Below, piece after piece: positions 1 through 5,915 of a stretch of DNA of 21,734 bases. Below the pieces are notes generated by a model that was not told the origin of the DNA, made no database searches, and was given only the letters and a program-made list of their open reading frames with translations. The stretch covers positions 1 through 21,734 of the IMG/VR virus record IMGVR_UViG_3300032240_001388. One strand, given 5' to 3'. The position numbers were made by a program, and so were the translations under genes. This stretch comes from a virus. The stretch's first letter is position 1. Each line of letters starts with the position of its first letter.

Positions 1-185
1 GCCCAGCAGGAAAGGAAGGCGGCAGCGACCAGCCCTAAGTCAAGGGACAGGTCGATCAGGTCCGGGACGCTGTCAGGCATAATGCCTTCAGGCAGCGATT
101 CGGTACCTAAAGCCCAAGCGGAGATGATCGCTAGGGCGCGCTGGCGTACCTCAGGACCGTTTGATGGAATTGGTGATGAAGTCAT
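1..185 (-). CDS. Hypothetical protein, N-terminal part (runs off left edge)
   Basis: An open frame starts at ATG 185-183 and runs without a stop to the left edge, giving at least 61 residues. The visible part begins MTSSPIPSNGPEVRQRA and continues as an amphipathic, Leu/Ala-rich and mildly acidic stretch. It overlaps the last 35 nt of the excisionase-like gene upstream, so it is probably the next gene of the same leftward transcript. I see no clear ribosome binding site and recognise no family. The main support is the continuous frame and the leftward neighbour; with only 61 residues visible this could still be chance. Confidence 0.45.
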   Translation of the reverse strand, partial: MTSSPIPSNGPEVRQRALAIISAWALGTESLPEGIMPDSVPDLIDLSLDLGLVAAAFLSCW

Positions 186-393
186 TGAGGTCATCTACAA
201 GGATTCTGTGACGGGGCTCAAGACTTCCCGGACGTGATACGTCGGCCGTTGGAAGTGCTCCCGATTTGATGAGTCGATACACGTGTGTACGTGAGCAGCC
301 TATGAAGTCTGCTGCTTGGTTCACGGTCATAAGCTTGATGAGCGGTGTGTCAGCCTGAGTCATAATGGGGATTGTAATGACATCTTGACTCAT
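151..393 (-). CDS. Excisionase-like / MerR-type helix-turn-helix DNA-binding protein
   Basis: This small protein is built around an excisionase-family winged helix. From the internal Met at 330-328 it reads MTVNQAADFIGCSRTHVYRL, then IKSGALP, and after a short linker PRHRILVDDLNDFI. That is the usual pattern of one HTH followed by a wing ending in an (R/H)RI..dDL motif. Such proteins bend att DNA and steer integrase to excision, or act as Cro-like regulators. The gene diverges from the repressor at 632, the usual place for a xis/cro gene. The start is uncertain: ATG at 393, ATG at 363, ATG at 330 and GTG at 417 are all possible and none has a good Shine-Dalgarno. I chose the ATG at 393, which gives 80 residues. 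Confidence 0.7.
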   Translation of the reverse strand: MSQDVITIPIMTQADTPLIKLMTVNQAADFIGCSRTHVYRLIKSGALPTADVSRPGSLEPRHRILVDDLNDFITNSIKRS

Positions 394-491
394 CCTGCAA
401 CTACTTTGGTCGTACACGAAACTGCCCCGTTCTTCCCCCGTTTGACGTGTAATGGTTTGTCATGCCGTTTGTTACCTGTGAGTACCGTCAC

Positions 492-520
492 ATTCTGCTG
501 AGAATGCCTCACAACGTCAA
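492..520 (-). promoter_or_regulatory. Putative leftward early promoter of the xis-like gene
   Basis: On the minus strand, TTGACG (520-515) and CAGAAT (497-492) are separated by exactly 17 nt, a fair sigma-70/SigA-like match (5/6 and 4/6). It lies 75-100 bp upstream of the excisionase-like gene and points at it. Motif site 503-515 occupies the spacer, so a protein bound there would block RNA polymerase. Read by eye only. Confidence 0.4.
503..515 (+). promoter_or_regulatory. Dispersed operator-like motif, site A
   Basis: AATGCCTCACAAC fits the consensus RATGCCTCANNAC, shared with 16675-16687, 19542-19554 and 19560-19572 (minus). It lies between the -35 and -10 of the putative leftward promoter. 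Inferred to be a binding site for the adjacent repressor. Confidence 0.55.
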
Positions 521-544
521 CTCTGTTTGCAAAATGCTTGAACA

Positions 545-574
545 ATGTGTGTCACGGTGTGACTATGTGTGTCA
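545..574 (+). promoter_or_regulatory. Operator-like direct repeats between xis-like and repressor genes
   Basis: ATGTGTGTCA occurs at 545-554 and again at 565-574. The starts are 20 bp apart, about two helical turns, so both copies present the same DNA face. An inverted pair GTCAC-GGT-GTGAC (551-563) overlaps the first copy. A weak rightward -35-like TTGAAC lies at 538-543. This arrangement is typical of a lysogeny-switch operator; which protein binds is unknown. Confidence 0.5.
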
Positions 575-631
575 TGATGTTTGATATTCGCTGCTAGATA
601 GGCCTAGTGGCACAAGCACGGAGGATTGATA

Positions 632-1021
632 ATGACTCAAAAGGACATTCAGCTTTCTGAAGATGCAGCCAGAAAGCTCGGGGGAGCAATAGTCCGTCAT
701 CGCGTTGAACGTGGATACCGAAGCGCACGAAAGTTGGGTCTTGAGTCCAATTTGGATTACCGCACTATCACCTCACTTGAAAGTGCTCGCCGAGCCAGCG
801 TTTCAAGAAGCACGCTTGCTGTACTGGAGCTGTGCCTTGACCTTCCATCTGGCTACTTCCTCAGTCTTGTAGACGGGGATGACATGCCTGCAGACACCGT
901 CGAGCTTGATATTCCAGCTGGAGTCTCGGCTAGTGCGGTGCAGCAAGCTCGCGTAGTTGCCCAGGCTGCTTTTGAGGCAGCATTGCAGCAATTGAAAGCT
1001 GCCGGCCTTCAGAAGGCATAG
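632..1021 (+). CDS. XRE-type phage repressor (immunity repressor candidate)
   Basis: This 129-residue protein has an N-terminal XRE-like helix-turn-helix at about residues 10-70. The visible pattern is LGGAIVRHRVERGYRSARKL, then RTITSLESARR, then a Leu-rich helix and LPSGYFLSLVDG. This matches small actinobacterial and actinophage repressors that keep lytic genes silent. The C-terminus (about 85-129) is Ala/Gln-rich and probably helical, perhaps for dimerisation. ATG 632 is preceded by GGAGG at 620-624 with 7-nt spacing, better than the upstream TTG at 626. The gene is divergent from the excisionase-like gene and lies 117 nt before the att core. It is the best candidate to bind the RATGCCTCANNAC sites, though this is inference. 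Confidence 0.75.
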   Translation: MTQKDIQLSEDAARKLGGAIVRHRVERGYRSARKLGLESNLDYRTITSLESARRASVSRSTLAVLELCLDLPSGYFLSLVDGDDMPADTVELDIPAGVSASAVQQARVVAQAAFEAALQQLKAAGLQKA

Positions 1022-1057
1022 GCGTCTAACAGCACGCCAGTACCAGCCAGTCACACG

Positions 1058-1128
1058 GTGTTGCAGAGTGACACAGGTGGTCGAGAAAATGCGCCGAGAA
1101 AGTCGCATTTTGAGCCACTCTGCAACAC
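1058..1128. repeat. Nested inverted repeats beside att (terminator and/or integrase/Xis sites)
   Basis: A perfect 13-bp inverted repeat, GTGTTGCAGAGTG (1058-1070) and CACTCTGCAACAC (1116-1128), encloses a second perfect inverted repeat, AAAATGCG (1086-1093) and CGCATTTT (1104-1111) with a 10-nt loop. The inner hairpin ends in TTTT on the plus strand and could terminate repressor transcription. The outer arms end 10 bp before the tRNA-derived core, so they could also be recombination-protein sites. The structure is seen directly; its function is inferred. Confidence 0.6.
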
Positions 1129-1138
1129 TGGACTGGAT

Positions 1139-1183
1139 CTCATAATCTGGTCGTCGTCGGTTCGAGCCCGACCCGCCCCACCA
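1139..1183 (+). other. attP core: 3' part of a CAT-anticodon tRNA gene
   Basis: The sequence is the 3' half of a tRNA: anticodon loop CTCATAA (1139-1145, anticodon CAT at 1141-1143), anticodon-stem 3' strand TCTGG (1146-1150), variable loop TCGTC, T-stem GTCGG (1156-1160) and CCGAC (1168-1172) around loop TTCGAGC, acceptor strand CCGCCCC (1173-1179), discriminator A and CCA to 1183. The 5' half is missing: 1134-1138 (TGGAT) cannot pair with TCTGG and no GGGGCGG lies upstream. Tyrosine integrases commonly use such 3' halves as att cores. The stem is not the GGG/CCC type of initiator tRNA, so elongator tRNA-Met or tRNA-Ile2(CAT) is the likely host target. Confidence 0.85.
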
Positions 1184-1253
1184 AGAAAAGCCGTTGCAGG
1201 ACATAAGTAAAGGCCGCTGAACAATGACTAGTCGATAGAAATTTGGACGTCAT

Positions 1254-1285
1254 ATCTAACATTTCATCTAACAGGGAGTTAGATG
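1254..1285. repeat. ATCTAAC repeats and hairpin between att core and integrase side
   Basis: ATCTAAC occurs at 1254-1260 and 1266-1272 (12-bp step). CATCTAAC (1265-1272) is also inverted as GTTAGATG (1278-1285) with a 5-nt loop. The hairpin includes the stop codon of the 41-residue gene, so it could be a terminator or integrase arm-type sites. AGGGAGTTAG here (1273-1282) recurs at the end of the integrase gene (1913-1922). Confidence 0.4.
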
Positions 1286-1404
1286 CAACCATCCGGTAGC
1301 TCGAGAGTTGCGGAATCATTTTCTGGCTTGAGTGAGCCGCACTCGCGGCACACTTGCCAGTCGTAAATAGAACTTCCGTAGGTCCACTCATGGCTGTGAT
1401 TCAT
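1279..1404 (-). CDS. Small Cys/His protein, 41 residues
   Basis: A short frame from ATG 1404-1402 to TAA 1281-1279 encodes MNHSHEWTYGSSIYDWQVCR, then ECGSLK and an acidic tail ending DGCI. The His-x-Trp start followed by a CxxC pair (C19, C22) suggests a small zinc-ribbon-like fold, a common type of tiny phage protein. AGGAG lies 8 nt before the start, inside the end of the upstream gene, whose stop is 2 nt away. It is the last gene of the leftward block before att. No function can be named. Confidence 0.65.
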   Translation of the reverse strand: MNHSHEWTYGSSIYDWQVCRECGSLKPENDSATLELPDGCI

Positions 1405-1406
1405 GG

Positions 1407-1637
1407 CTAGTTCTCCTCCGCTCGGTGAGCAAGCGCAGCATCGACCAGTACGGAAGCCTTGCCCGCCACATGATTCCTATACACCCTGAAAAGGTGCAGG
1501 TTCTCGTTCGTCACCAGATTCCCATCCGGTGAACCCCGGTGCGCCTTCTGTATCCGAAGTTCCACCAGTTCACGCTTCATGCCAGCATCTATGGCACCCG
1601 TGATGATCGCGAACAGTTCCTCGTACTCGTTGCTCAT
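1407..1637 (-). CDS. Hypothetical protein, 76 residues
   Basis: The protein reads MSNEYEELFAIITGAIDAGM and goes on to a basic centre and a helical Ala-rich end AALAHRAEEN. No family is recognised. The start ATG at 1637 has a GAGGAG site 8 nt upstream that is part of the last codons of the previous gene. The same arrangement is repeated at its own 3' end, where GAG GAG AAC TAG serves as both stop and ribosome binding site for the next gene. This tight coupling supports a real gene. It belongs to a small-gene block between integrase and att. Confidence 0.6.
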   Translation of the reverse strand: MSNEYEELFAIITGAIDAGMKRELVELRIQKAHRGSPDGNLVTNENLHLFRVYRNHVAGKASVLVDAALAHRAEEN

Positions 1638-1639
1638 GG

Positions 1640-1879
1640 CTAGTTCTCCTCGTAGATTGAGTCGATCACATCGACGTATGCGTGCGTTGACTCAAGGCTG
1701 TTCAGACCGTCGTCATCTGCCAACCAAAACTCAACATTGCCGCCCTCGTAATCACGCTCAGTCCGGTATGCCTCAATCCGATGAAAGACCGGGTACTGAC
1801 CATCCTTCTTAGCCTCTGCGGCCATGCGCCAGGCCTCTTGCCCGGCGCTCTCATCTGTGTCGAACATTCCTCGGTACAT
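1640..1879 (-). CDS. Hypothetical protein, 79 residues
   Basis: The protein begins MYRGMFDTDESAGQEAWRMA and is acidic, with aromatic residues in its second half (EFWLADDDG, STHAYVDVIDSIY). It ends EEN like its downstream neighbour. An AAGGGG site lies 6 nt before ATG 1879. It sits 39 nt downstream of the integrase gene, in the same direction. No family is recognised. A plus-strand ATGCCTCA octamer falls inside it at 1768-1775 but lacks the flanks of the intergenic motif. Confidence 0.6.
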   Translation of the reverse strand: MYRGMFDTDESAGQEAWRMAAEAKKDGQYPVFHRIEAYRTERDYEGGNVEFWLADDDGLNSLESTHAYVDVIDSIYEEN

Positions 1880-1918
1880 TTTTTCCCCTTGTTTGTTCTG
1901 ATGGACTCATCAAGGGAG

Positions 1919-3079
1919 TTAGGGCTGCCCCGATGAAAGCCATTTAGCGTAGGTGTCAGCGGCCTCGTCTTGTTGTTTAGCGGTTACGTGTGCGTACACC
2001 TTGAATGTTGTTGTGACGTCTTTGTGACCTAATCGTTCTGCCACTACGTGCGCCGGCACGCCTGCTTCCAGCAGCAGCGTTGCGTGGGTATGACGAAGTG
2101 CGTGAGGTTTGATGTAGGTCACGTTGGCTTGCTCAATGATGGCTTTCCAGTACCGAGCCATGTTGGAAGGATTTAGTGGGCCACCGAACACGTTTGGGAA
2201 AACGTAATCGGCATCCAGCCATCGAGAGCCAGCTCGTAAACGATCCTCTTTTTGTTTAACTCTGTGTTCTTTCAGAAGGAGGACAGTCGCTGGGTCAATT
2301 GTGACGCGCTTAGACAAGCCACTCTTCAAACTGTGCTCAACCATGCCGCCGTGCACTTTGACCCTGTTGGTGTGGAAAGTAATCACCCCAATTTCTAGAT
2401 CAATGTCGCTCCAGCGAAGCCCCAACATTTCGCCTCGCCTAGCGCCTGTTGCTGACTGAACGACGAACATTCGACCATATCGATCTTGCCGAATAACGTT
2501 GATAAGTCTGCTCATTTCATCCGACGACCAGATTTTGGTTTCGGTGTGACGTGGCCGAGGAATAGCAATGTGTTCTGCTGGAGAATCTCCTCTGAGCCCG
2601 TATTCAGTCATGGCGTCTCGAAAAGCCTTCTTCAGCAATGTGCCTACGAATTCAACAGTACGTTTGCTTAAACCAGTCTTGTTAACCCCACCTTTTGTCA
2701 GTAGGTCGCTGTAGAAGCGCTTGATGTCAATTGGCTTGACTAGCTGTAGTTGCATCTGACCAAGAGTGTGATTACTTACGTATGAGATTTTTTCTTTGTA
2801 GGAATCAATTGTTGAGGGTTTTAGGTCTTTTGTTAGTGCGTGGGCGGGCAGCCATTCGCTCAAGTAGTCACTTACGGTGATCTTGTCTCGAGCTGCTGCC
2901 CGCCCTACGCGCAAATCTTGGCGGCGTTGGTCGCGCCATGCCAGGGCGGATTCTTCATCGTTGAAGCCGTAGGTTGTTCCTGCGTGCCATACGACTTTCT
3001 TCCGGCTTGGGTTGAGTGGGTCTGGTTCGCGCAATACGACGTAAACCCGGTCGCCTCTCCAATGAATTCCTTCTGGCAT
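1919..3079 (-). CDS. int: Tyrosine-family site-specific integrase
   Basis: This 386-residue integrase inserts the phage into the host chromosome at the tRNA att site and, with an excisionase, removes it. It has an N-terminal arm-binding region (about 1-65), a SAM-like core-binding domain (about 68-165, KITVSDYLSEWLPAH onward) and a C-terminal catalytic domain. Catalytic residues are visible: R214 in TGARRGE, K252 region in LKSGLSKR, H327/R330 in KPHALRHTHAT, H352 in RLGHKD and nucleophile Y362 in FKVYAHV. Length and order are standard for actinophage integrases and nothing appears truncated. It starts at ATG 3079 after an in-frame stop; the Shine-Dalgarno is weak. It lies about 735 bp from the att core. 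Confidence 0.95.
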   Translation of the reverse strand: MPEGIHWRGDRVYVVLREPDPLNPSRKKVVWHAGTTYGFNDEESALAWRDQRRQDLRVGRAAARDKITVSDYLSEWLPAHALTKDLKPSTIDSYKEKISYVSNHTLGQMQLQLVKPIDIKRFYSDLLTKGGVNKTGLSKRTVEFVGTLLKKAFRDAMTEYGLRGDSPAEHIAIPRPRHTETKIWSSDEMSRLINVIRQDRYGRMFVVQSATGARRGEMLGLRWSDIDLEIGVITFHTNRVKVHGGMVEHSLKSGLSKRVTIDPATVLLLKEHRVKQKEDRLRAGSRWLDADYVFPNVFGGPLNPSNMARYWKAIIEQANVTYIKPHALRHTHATLLLEAGVPAHVVAERLGHKDVTTTFKVYAHVTAKQQDEAADTYAKWLSSGQP

Positions 3080-3088
3080 GGCGTCAGG

Positions 3089-3337
3089 TTACCCAGCCAA
3101 GCGGGCTTTGGATATGAAATGTTCGTCAATGTGATTCATGACGATGTTTCTGTAATTGTTTAGAAGTGACGTTGCCCTGCAGTCATAGCAATATGTCCCT
3201 ATGGCAGGAGACGAGTTCCCGTAATCGGTATCACCCGTATAGTCAACGGATTCTCCAGCCCAGCAATCAGACGTGTTGATGGAGATATTGACTTCGATGG
3301 CTCTTACGCTGTTGCAGTCGGGGTTATGGCATTTCAT
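3089..3337 (-). CDS. Small zinc-ribbon-like protein, 82 residues
   Basis: The N-terminus reads MKCHNPDCNSVRAIEVNI, with C3 and C8, and a second pair lies in GTYCYDCRATS at about residues 48-55. A CxxxxC plus CxxC spacing like this suggests one zinc-binding ribbon. Between them is an acidic Ser/Asp/Gly-rich loop; the C-terminus is helical. The gene ends 10 nt before the integrase start and overlaps the upstream gene by 14 nt, consistent with co-transcription. Function unknown; small zinc ribbons in phages often bind nucleic acid or host proteins. Confidence 0.6.
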   Translation of the reverse strand: MKCHNPDCNSVRAIEVNISINTSDCWAGESVDYTGDTDYGNSSPAIGTYCYDCRATSLLNNYRNIVMNHIDEHFISKARLAG

Positions 3338-3581
3338 GGGCGGCCGCCTTTGCGCAAATATTGATGCAATCAGCCATGAGTTCCACGACGCTTTCGACGC
3401 TAATCATGGAGCCGTCCATGGACGTTCGCGCTAAGTCAGCTGCTTCTGATTGAAGCCAGCTAGTTCCATGGGTAAAGACGCGCTCTTTAGCGTTGACGCG
3501 TTCCATGTCGACAATGCCCTGACTCAAGGTTTTGACGATCTGGTTAGCTGACTCTTCCGTAATTAGCTCTTCTGCAATCAC
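3324..3581 (-). CDS. Hypothetical helical protein, 85 residues
   Basis: A predicted all-helical acidic protein with Ala/Glu/Ile-rich segments (EELITEESANQIVKTLSQ, VESVVELMADCINICAKAAA). It starts at GTG 3581, with AAGGAG about 9 nt upstream, and overlaps the following zinc-ribbon gene by 14 nt. No family is recognised. Support comes from the ribosome binding site, frame length and operon context. A 28-nt gap separates it from the HNH gene; that gap carries a 13-bp near-palindrome GATTAAATTAATC (3603-3615). Confidence 0.55.
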   Translation of the reverse strand: MIAEELITEESANQIVKTLSQGIVDMERVNAKERVFTHGTSWLQSEAADLARTSMDGSMISVESVVELMADCINICAKAAAHEMP

Positions 3582-3609
3582 TTAACTGGTCTCCTTTGTC
3601 TTGATTAAA

Positions 3610-3876
3610 TTAATCCCAACTGTGGATTAGCCATCCGCGTTTTTGAGCCTCCTCGGGCTCTCGGGTAATGAGGTCATGACAAGGACGGCACAGACACACC
3701 AGATTGGTTTCGTCAGTAATGGAACCGCCCCTTGCTCGACTTTTTCGCTCATGCACATCAACTGAGCGTTGTTTCCAGCATCGCTGACAAATGGGATGCT
3801 GGGTCAGCAACCGTACAACTAAGGGAATGCGTTCCTTGTCGTAGATTCGTTGCCTCTTGGCGCTGCGATATTTCAC
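3610..3876 (-). CDS. HNH endonuclease, small
   Basis: From GTG 3876 this is an 88-residue HNH nuclease. Visible motifs are the zinc knuckle pair C30xxC33 (PICQRCW), the catalytic DVHE (D40, H42), the N58 region (SITDETNLVCLC) and C63xxC66-H67 (CRPCHDLI). This is the classic ββα-metal fold. Small HNH proteins of this kind often work with terminase in phage packaging, although they usually sit beside the terminase; here it is 14 kb away on the other strand. The GTG overlaps the upstream stop (GTGA) and has AAGG 6 nt before it, so I prefer it to the longer GTG start at 3918. Homing-type activity or a role in replication or host DNA degradation cannot be excluded. Confidence 0.85.
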   Translation of the reverse strand: MKYRSAKRQRIYDKERIPLVVRLLTQHPICQRCWKQRSVDVHERKSRARGGSITDETNLVCLCRPCHDLITREPEEAQKRGWLIHSWD

Positions 3877-4127
3877 ATAGCACCTTCGGGAACCATGTAC
3901 GTTGCCCTGCGGACGCACGCATCACACAGCTCTCTTTCGGTCCATGAGTCTTTCCACACATGACCGGTTGGCACCAAGCACTCATCGCAGTACACGATGT
4001 CAAGGCCGCTTGCTTGCGACGCGTGCTCGCTCATCGCACTGTTCTGATCGTTGATGCACGGGCCGCCCCTGTGTTTGCGTTGGTCACAATGCAGACACCG
4101 GTCTTCGTAGTTGTACGCGTGGGGCAT
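3873..4127 (-). CDS. Cys-rich small protein with two putative zinc knuckles
   Basis: This 84-residue protein has Cys/His pairs at CLHCDQRKH (C11, C14) with GGPC (C23), then YCDEC (C47, C50) and ELCDAC (C67, C70). This spacing fits one or two zinc-binding knuckles. AAGGA lies 5 nt before ATG 4127, a strong start signal. Its first 97 nt overlap the 3' end of the upstream secreted-protein gene in another frame, an unusually long overlap. Its stop overlaps the HNH start. No family is recognised; its position next to the HNH nuclease may be functional or incidental. Confidence 0.6.
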   Translation of the reverse strand: MPHAYNYEDRCLHCDQRKHRGGPCINDQNSAMSEHASQASGLDIVYCDECLVPTGHVWKDSWTERELCDACVRRATYMVPEGAM

Positions 4128-4816
4128 GTCTTTCCTTTGTTAGGTGTCGGTCGACTAAGTGCTGGTGTGGGGTTATTTGTGATGCGGCCGGTTGTAACTA
4201 CAGGGATGGTGGGAGTTGGCTCAGGTGATGCAGACGGCTCCAGAGTTACTGTTGGCGTTGGTGTTGGTGTAGGTGCTGGGCATGCTGCTACGCATGTGGG
4301 CCTGTTATTTGCGTCTGGGTACGCCAAGGGAATTTCAAGAGTTGTTCCGTTTGCTCCTGGCATGGTCCATTGGCCTGAGGTGAAGTTGTAAGAGCCACCT
4401 GAGTAGCCCGCAACGTTTCCTACGCCATTCGCCGATCGTGCTGCCTCAGCAGGATCTTGAAGTGTTTGCAAAACAACACGCATGCCAGCAAACCAGCCGC
4501 TGCCGCACACTTCGGGCGTGCACACAATCACTCCGCCTGTTTGACGGCCAGTAGTGGGATCAACAATTGCCCAACCGCCATGCTCGCCGGGTGACATTCC
4601 TGGCGCGTAAGTAGCGGACGGTGCAGGTGTCGGCGTTGGCCGTGGAGTTGCTACTGGAGTAGGTGTCGGCGATGGTGAAGGTGCCGTTGATGCGCTTACC
4701 GACGGTGTTGGGGTGGATACCGGGTCTGCTGAGCTGACAGCAGCGTTTGATACGGCAACAAGTGATGCAATTGCGGTGAACGCTGCTGTGGTGGTGGCAA
4801 TGATTGTTTTCTTCAT
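4031..4816 (-). CDS. Secreted Pro/Thr/Ser-rich protein
   Basis: The protein (261 residues from ATG 4816) has a typical signal peptide: MKKTIIATTTAAFTAIASLV followed by an Ala-rich cleavage region. After it comes a low-complexity Pro/Thr/Ser linker (about 34-68), then a compact domain of roughly 120 residues (GGWAIVDPTTGRQTGGVIVC, CTPEVCGSG, GNVAGYSGGSYNF, GQWTMPGANGTTLEIPLAYP). A second Pro/Thr linker (APTPTPTPTV) and a basic Thr-rich tail follow. Cys pairs in the exported domain suggest disulfides. I do not recognise the domain. An exported phage protein expressed with the leftward genes could alter the lysogen surface or aid lysis; this is inference. AGGGG lies about 9 nt upstream. The 3' end overlaps the next gene by 97 nt. 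Confidence 0.65.
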   Translation of the reverse strand: MKKTIIATTTAAFTAIASLVAVSNAAVSSADPVSTPTPSVSASTAPSPSPTPTPVATPRPTPTPAPSATYAPGMSPGEHGGWAIVDPTTGRQTGGVIVCTPEVCGSGWFAGMRVVLQTLQDPAEAARSANGVGNVAGYSGGSYNFTSGQWTMPGANGTTLEIPLAYPDANNRPTCVAACPAPTPTPTPTVTLEPSASPEPTPTIPVVTTGRITNNPTPALSRPTPNKGKTCPTRTTTKTGVCIVTNANTGAARASTIRTVR

Positions 4817-4830
4817 GTGGTTTTTCCCCT

Positions 4831-5181
4831 CTAACTCCACTGTCCGGTTGGTTCTGCCATGAATTGGACGCGTTGTCCTGCGGCGGTCGTACGCAGGATT
4901 TCCATTTGATCGCGCAAAGTTCTCAAGCGCTCTTTGATTGCTCGCACTTTGGCGTCGCTTAGTTCACGATCTCGCAGAGACAATATGGTTTCGTCGTCTG
5001 CCGTGTATCTACGCAAGTCCATGGAACCGGTTGCGTCCAAGAAGGCGCGAGCGTATGCCTTGATGTACTCAACCTTGGCTTCCACTGATTCGTTGTCCGC
5101 TAACGCCAAATCGTCTGTTGCTGTGTCTAATAGACGACTGACGTCAGCAAGTTGGGTGAGCGTTTGCTCTAGTGAATTCAT
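4831..5181 (-). CDS. Hypothetical coiled-coil protein, 116 residues
   Basis: An all-helical charged protein (LEQTLTQLADVSRLLDTATD, AKVEYIKAYARAFLDATGSM, DAKVRAIKERLRTLRDQMEI) with heptad-like Leu spacing, ending in AEPTGQWS. Proteins of this size and style are common in actinophage early regions and are usually left unnamed. The start ATG 5181 has GGAG in GGAGACCAG about 7-8 nt upstream. It lies between the lysin gene and the secreted-protein gene with short gaps. Function unknown. Confidence 0.65.
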   Translation of the reverse strand: MNSLEQTLTQLADVSRLLDTATDDLALADNESVEAKVEYIKAYARAFLDATGSMDLRRYTADDETILSLRDRELSDAKVRAIKERLRTLRDQMEILRTTAAGQRVQFMAEPTGQWS

Positions 5182-5190
5182 CTGGTCTCC

Positions 5191-5655
5191 TTACGGCGTG
5201 CATGTCCACCGGCCCCCAGCCCAATGGCGTGCACCTGAATTTTTTCCATTCCAATTAAGCACCGTGGCAAAAGCCATGTGCTGATAGAAAGGTCCCCATT
5301 TCTGCATTGGGGTCTTTCGAAGAGTCACAGCAATGTCGTGACCTGTCGTCTTGCCAAACATGGTTATTAGCTCAGGTTCGATCATCCACGACGCACCTTT
5401 CGTCAGTGCGTAAGAGAATTGGAAGCCACCTGCGTAGCCGCCTGATCTGTTTGTAGAAAACCAATGGTTGTTGGATTCTCTTTTCAATACACATAACGTG
5501 AATTCGCGTTGACCTGGTAGTGCGTACTTGCCGTTGTAGAGCAAGACAGGCGCGCTCATCTCTGGCGCAGACTTCGACATGGTGATTGCCGGAGGTGCTG
5601 GAAGGGACGGGGTTGTAATGCTCAACATCAAGCCAATGGCAAGTACAGGGATCAT
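5191..5655 (-). CDS. Secreted lysozyme/Rpf-like peptidoglycan hydrolase (lysin candidate)
   Basis: A 154-residue protein with an N-terminal hydrophobic segment (MIPVLAIGLMLSITTPSLPA), probably a signal peptide or signal anchor. It is followed by a transglycosylase-like domain: CVLKRESNNHWFSTN (candidate catalytic E60), GGYAGGFQFSY and a C-terminal ARHWAGGRWTC. The E-S-N ... G-x-x-G-G-x-F-Q-F pattern is that of the lysozyme-like/resuscitation-promoting-factor superfamily, which cuts the glycan strand. C55 and C152 could form the usual disulfide. GGGAGG stands 4 nt before ATG 5655, so this start beats the longer frame. No holin is obvious next to it. It could serve host lysis or cell-wall passage; assignment to Rpf versus another lysozyme clan member is uncertain. 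Confidence 0.7.
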   Translation of the reverse strand: MIPVLAIGLMLSITTPSLPAPPAITMSKSAPEMSAPVLLYNGKYALPGQREFTLCVLKRESNNHWFSTNRSGGYAGGFQFSYALTKGASWMIEPELITMFGKTTGHDIAVTLRKTPMQKWGPFYQHMAFATVLNWNGKNSGARHWAGGRWTCTP

Positions 5656-5677
5656 GAGACCTCCCTTAACGCAGTTC

Positions 5678-5700
5678 GTGGTGTTGACCAACACACCACC
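5678..5700. repeat. Short inverted repeat upstream of the lysin gene
   Basis: GTGTTG (5681-5686) and CAACAC (5689-5694) are inverted, with GTG/CCAC flanks allowing a bulge. The pair lies in the 71-nt gap before the lysin start and could form a hairpin or bind a dimeric regulator. Weak evidence. Confidence 0.25.
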
Positions 5701-5726
5701 GGAATATTCAGTTGTGATGTGGTTAT

Positions 5727-5915
5727 TTACTGTTCAGCGATCCAGCTTTGGATGGCTGTCCTCAGGGCAGCAAGCGTGTTAGCTGCTGCAATCTGGCCTT
5801 GCACGCTCTGGCTTGGAACCTTCATGAGCGTGTCTACGTTGAACAGGTCTGTGAGTGCGTGACCGTGTCCTTTAAGTCCTCCGGTAGGGCTGATGCGCCC
5901 CTTGTTCATGTCCAT
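5727..5915 (-). CDS. Hypothetical protein, 62 residues
   Basis: The protein starts MDMNKGRISPTGGLKGHGHA and ends in a helix AALRTAIQSWIAEQ. The ATG at 5915 shares one base with the stop of the FN3 gene (TGATG), so translation is probably coupled. The Gly-rich N-terminus and helical C-terminus suggest a small structural or adaptor protein working with the FN3 protein, but no family is recognised. Confidence 0.6.
   Translation of the reverse strand: MDMNKGRISPTGGLKGHGHALTDLFNVDTLMKVPSQSVQGQIAAANTLAALRTAIQSWIAEQ

Noticed and set aside
632-1183. Integration-dependent immunity with attP inside the repressor gene
   Set aside because: The repressor stop is at 1021, 117 nt before the tRNA core, so integration would not change the repressor product.
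1139-1183. Complete tRNA-Met gene
   Set aside because: No 5' acceptor strand, D-arm or matching anticodon-stem strand precedes 1139; only the 3' part is present.
1140-1391. Minus-strand reading frame ending in GRVGLEPTTTRL
   Set aside because: This string is the familiar translation of the 3' end of a tRNA gene; the overlapping 41-residue frame has the better start and Shine-Dalgarno.
1768-1775. Fifth ATGCCTCA octamer
   Set aside because: It lies inside a gene and lacks the purine before it and the AC after it, so it does not fit the 13-bp motif.
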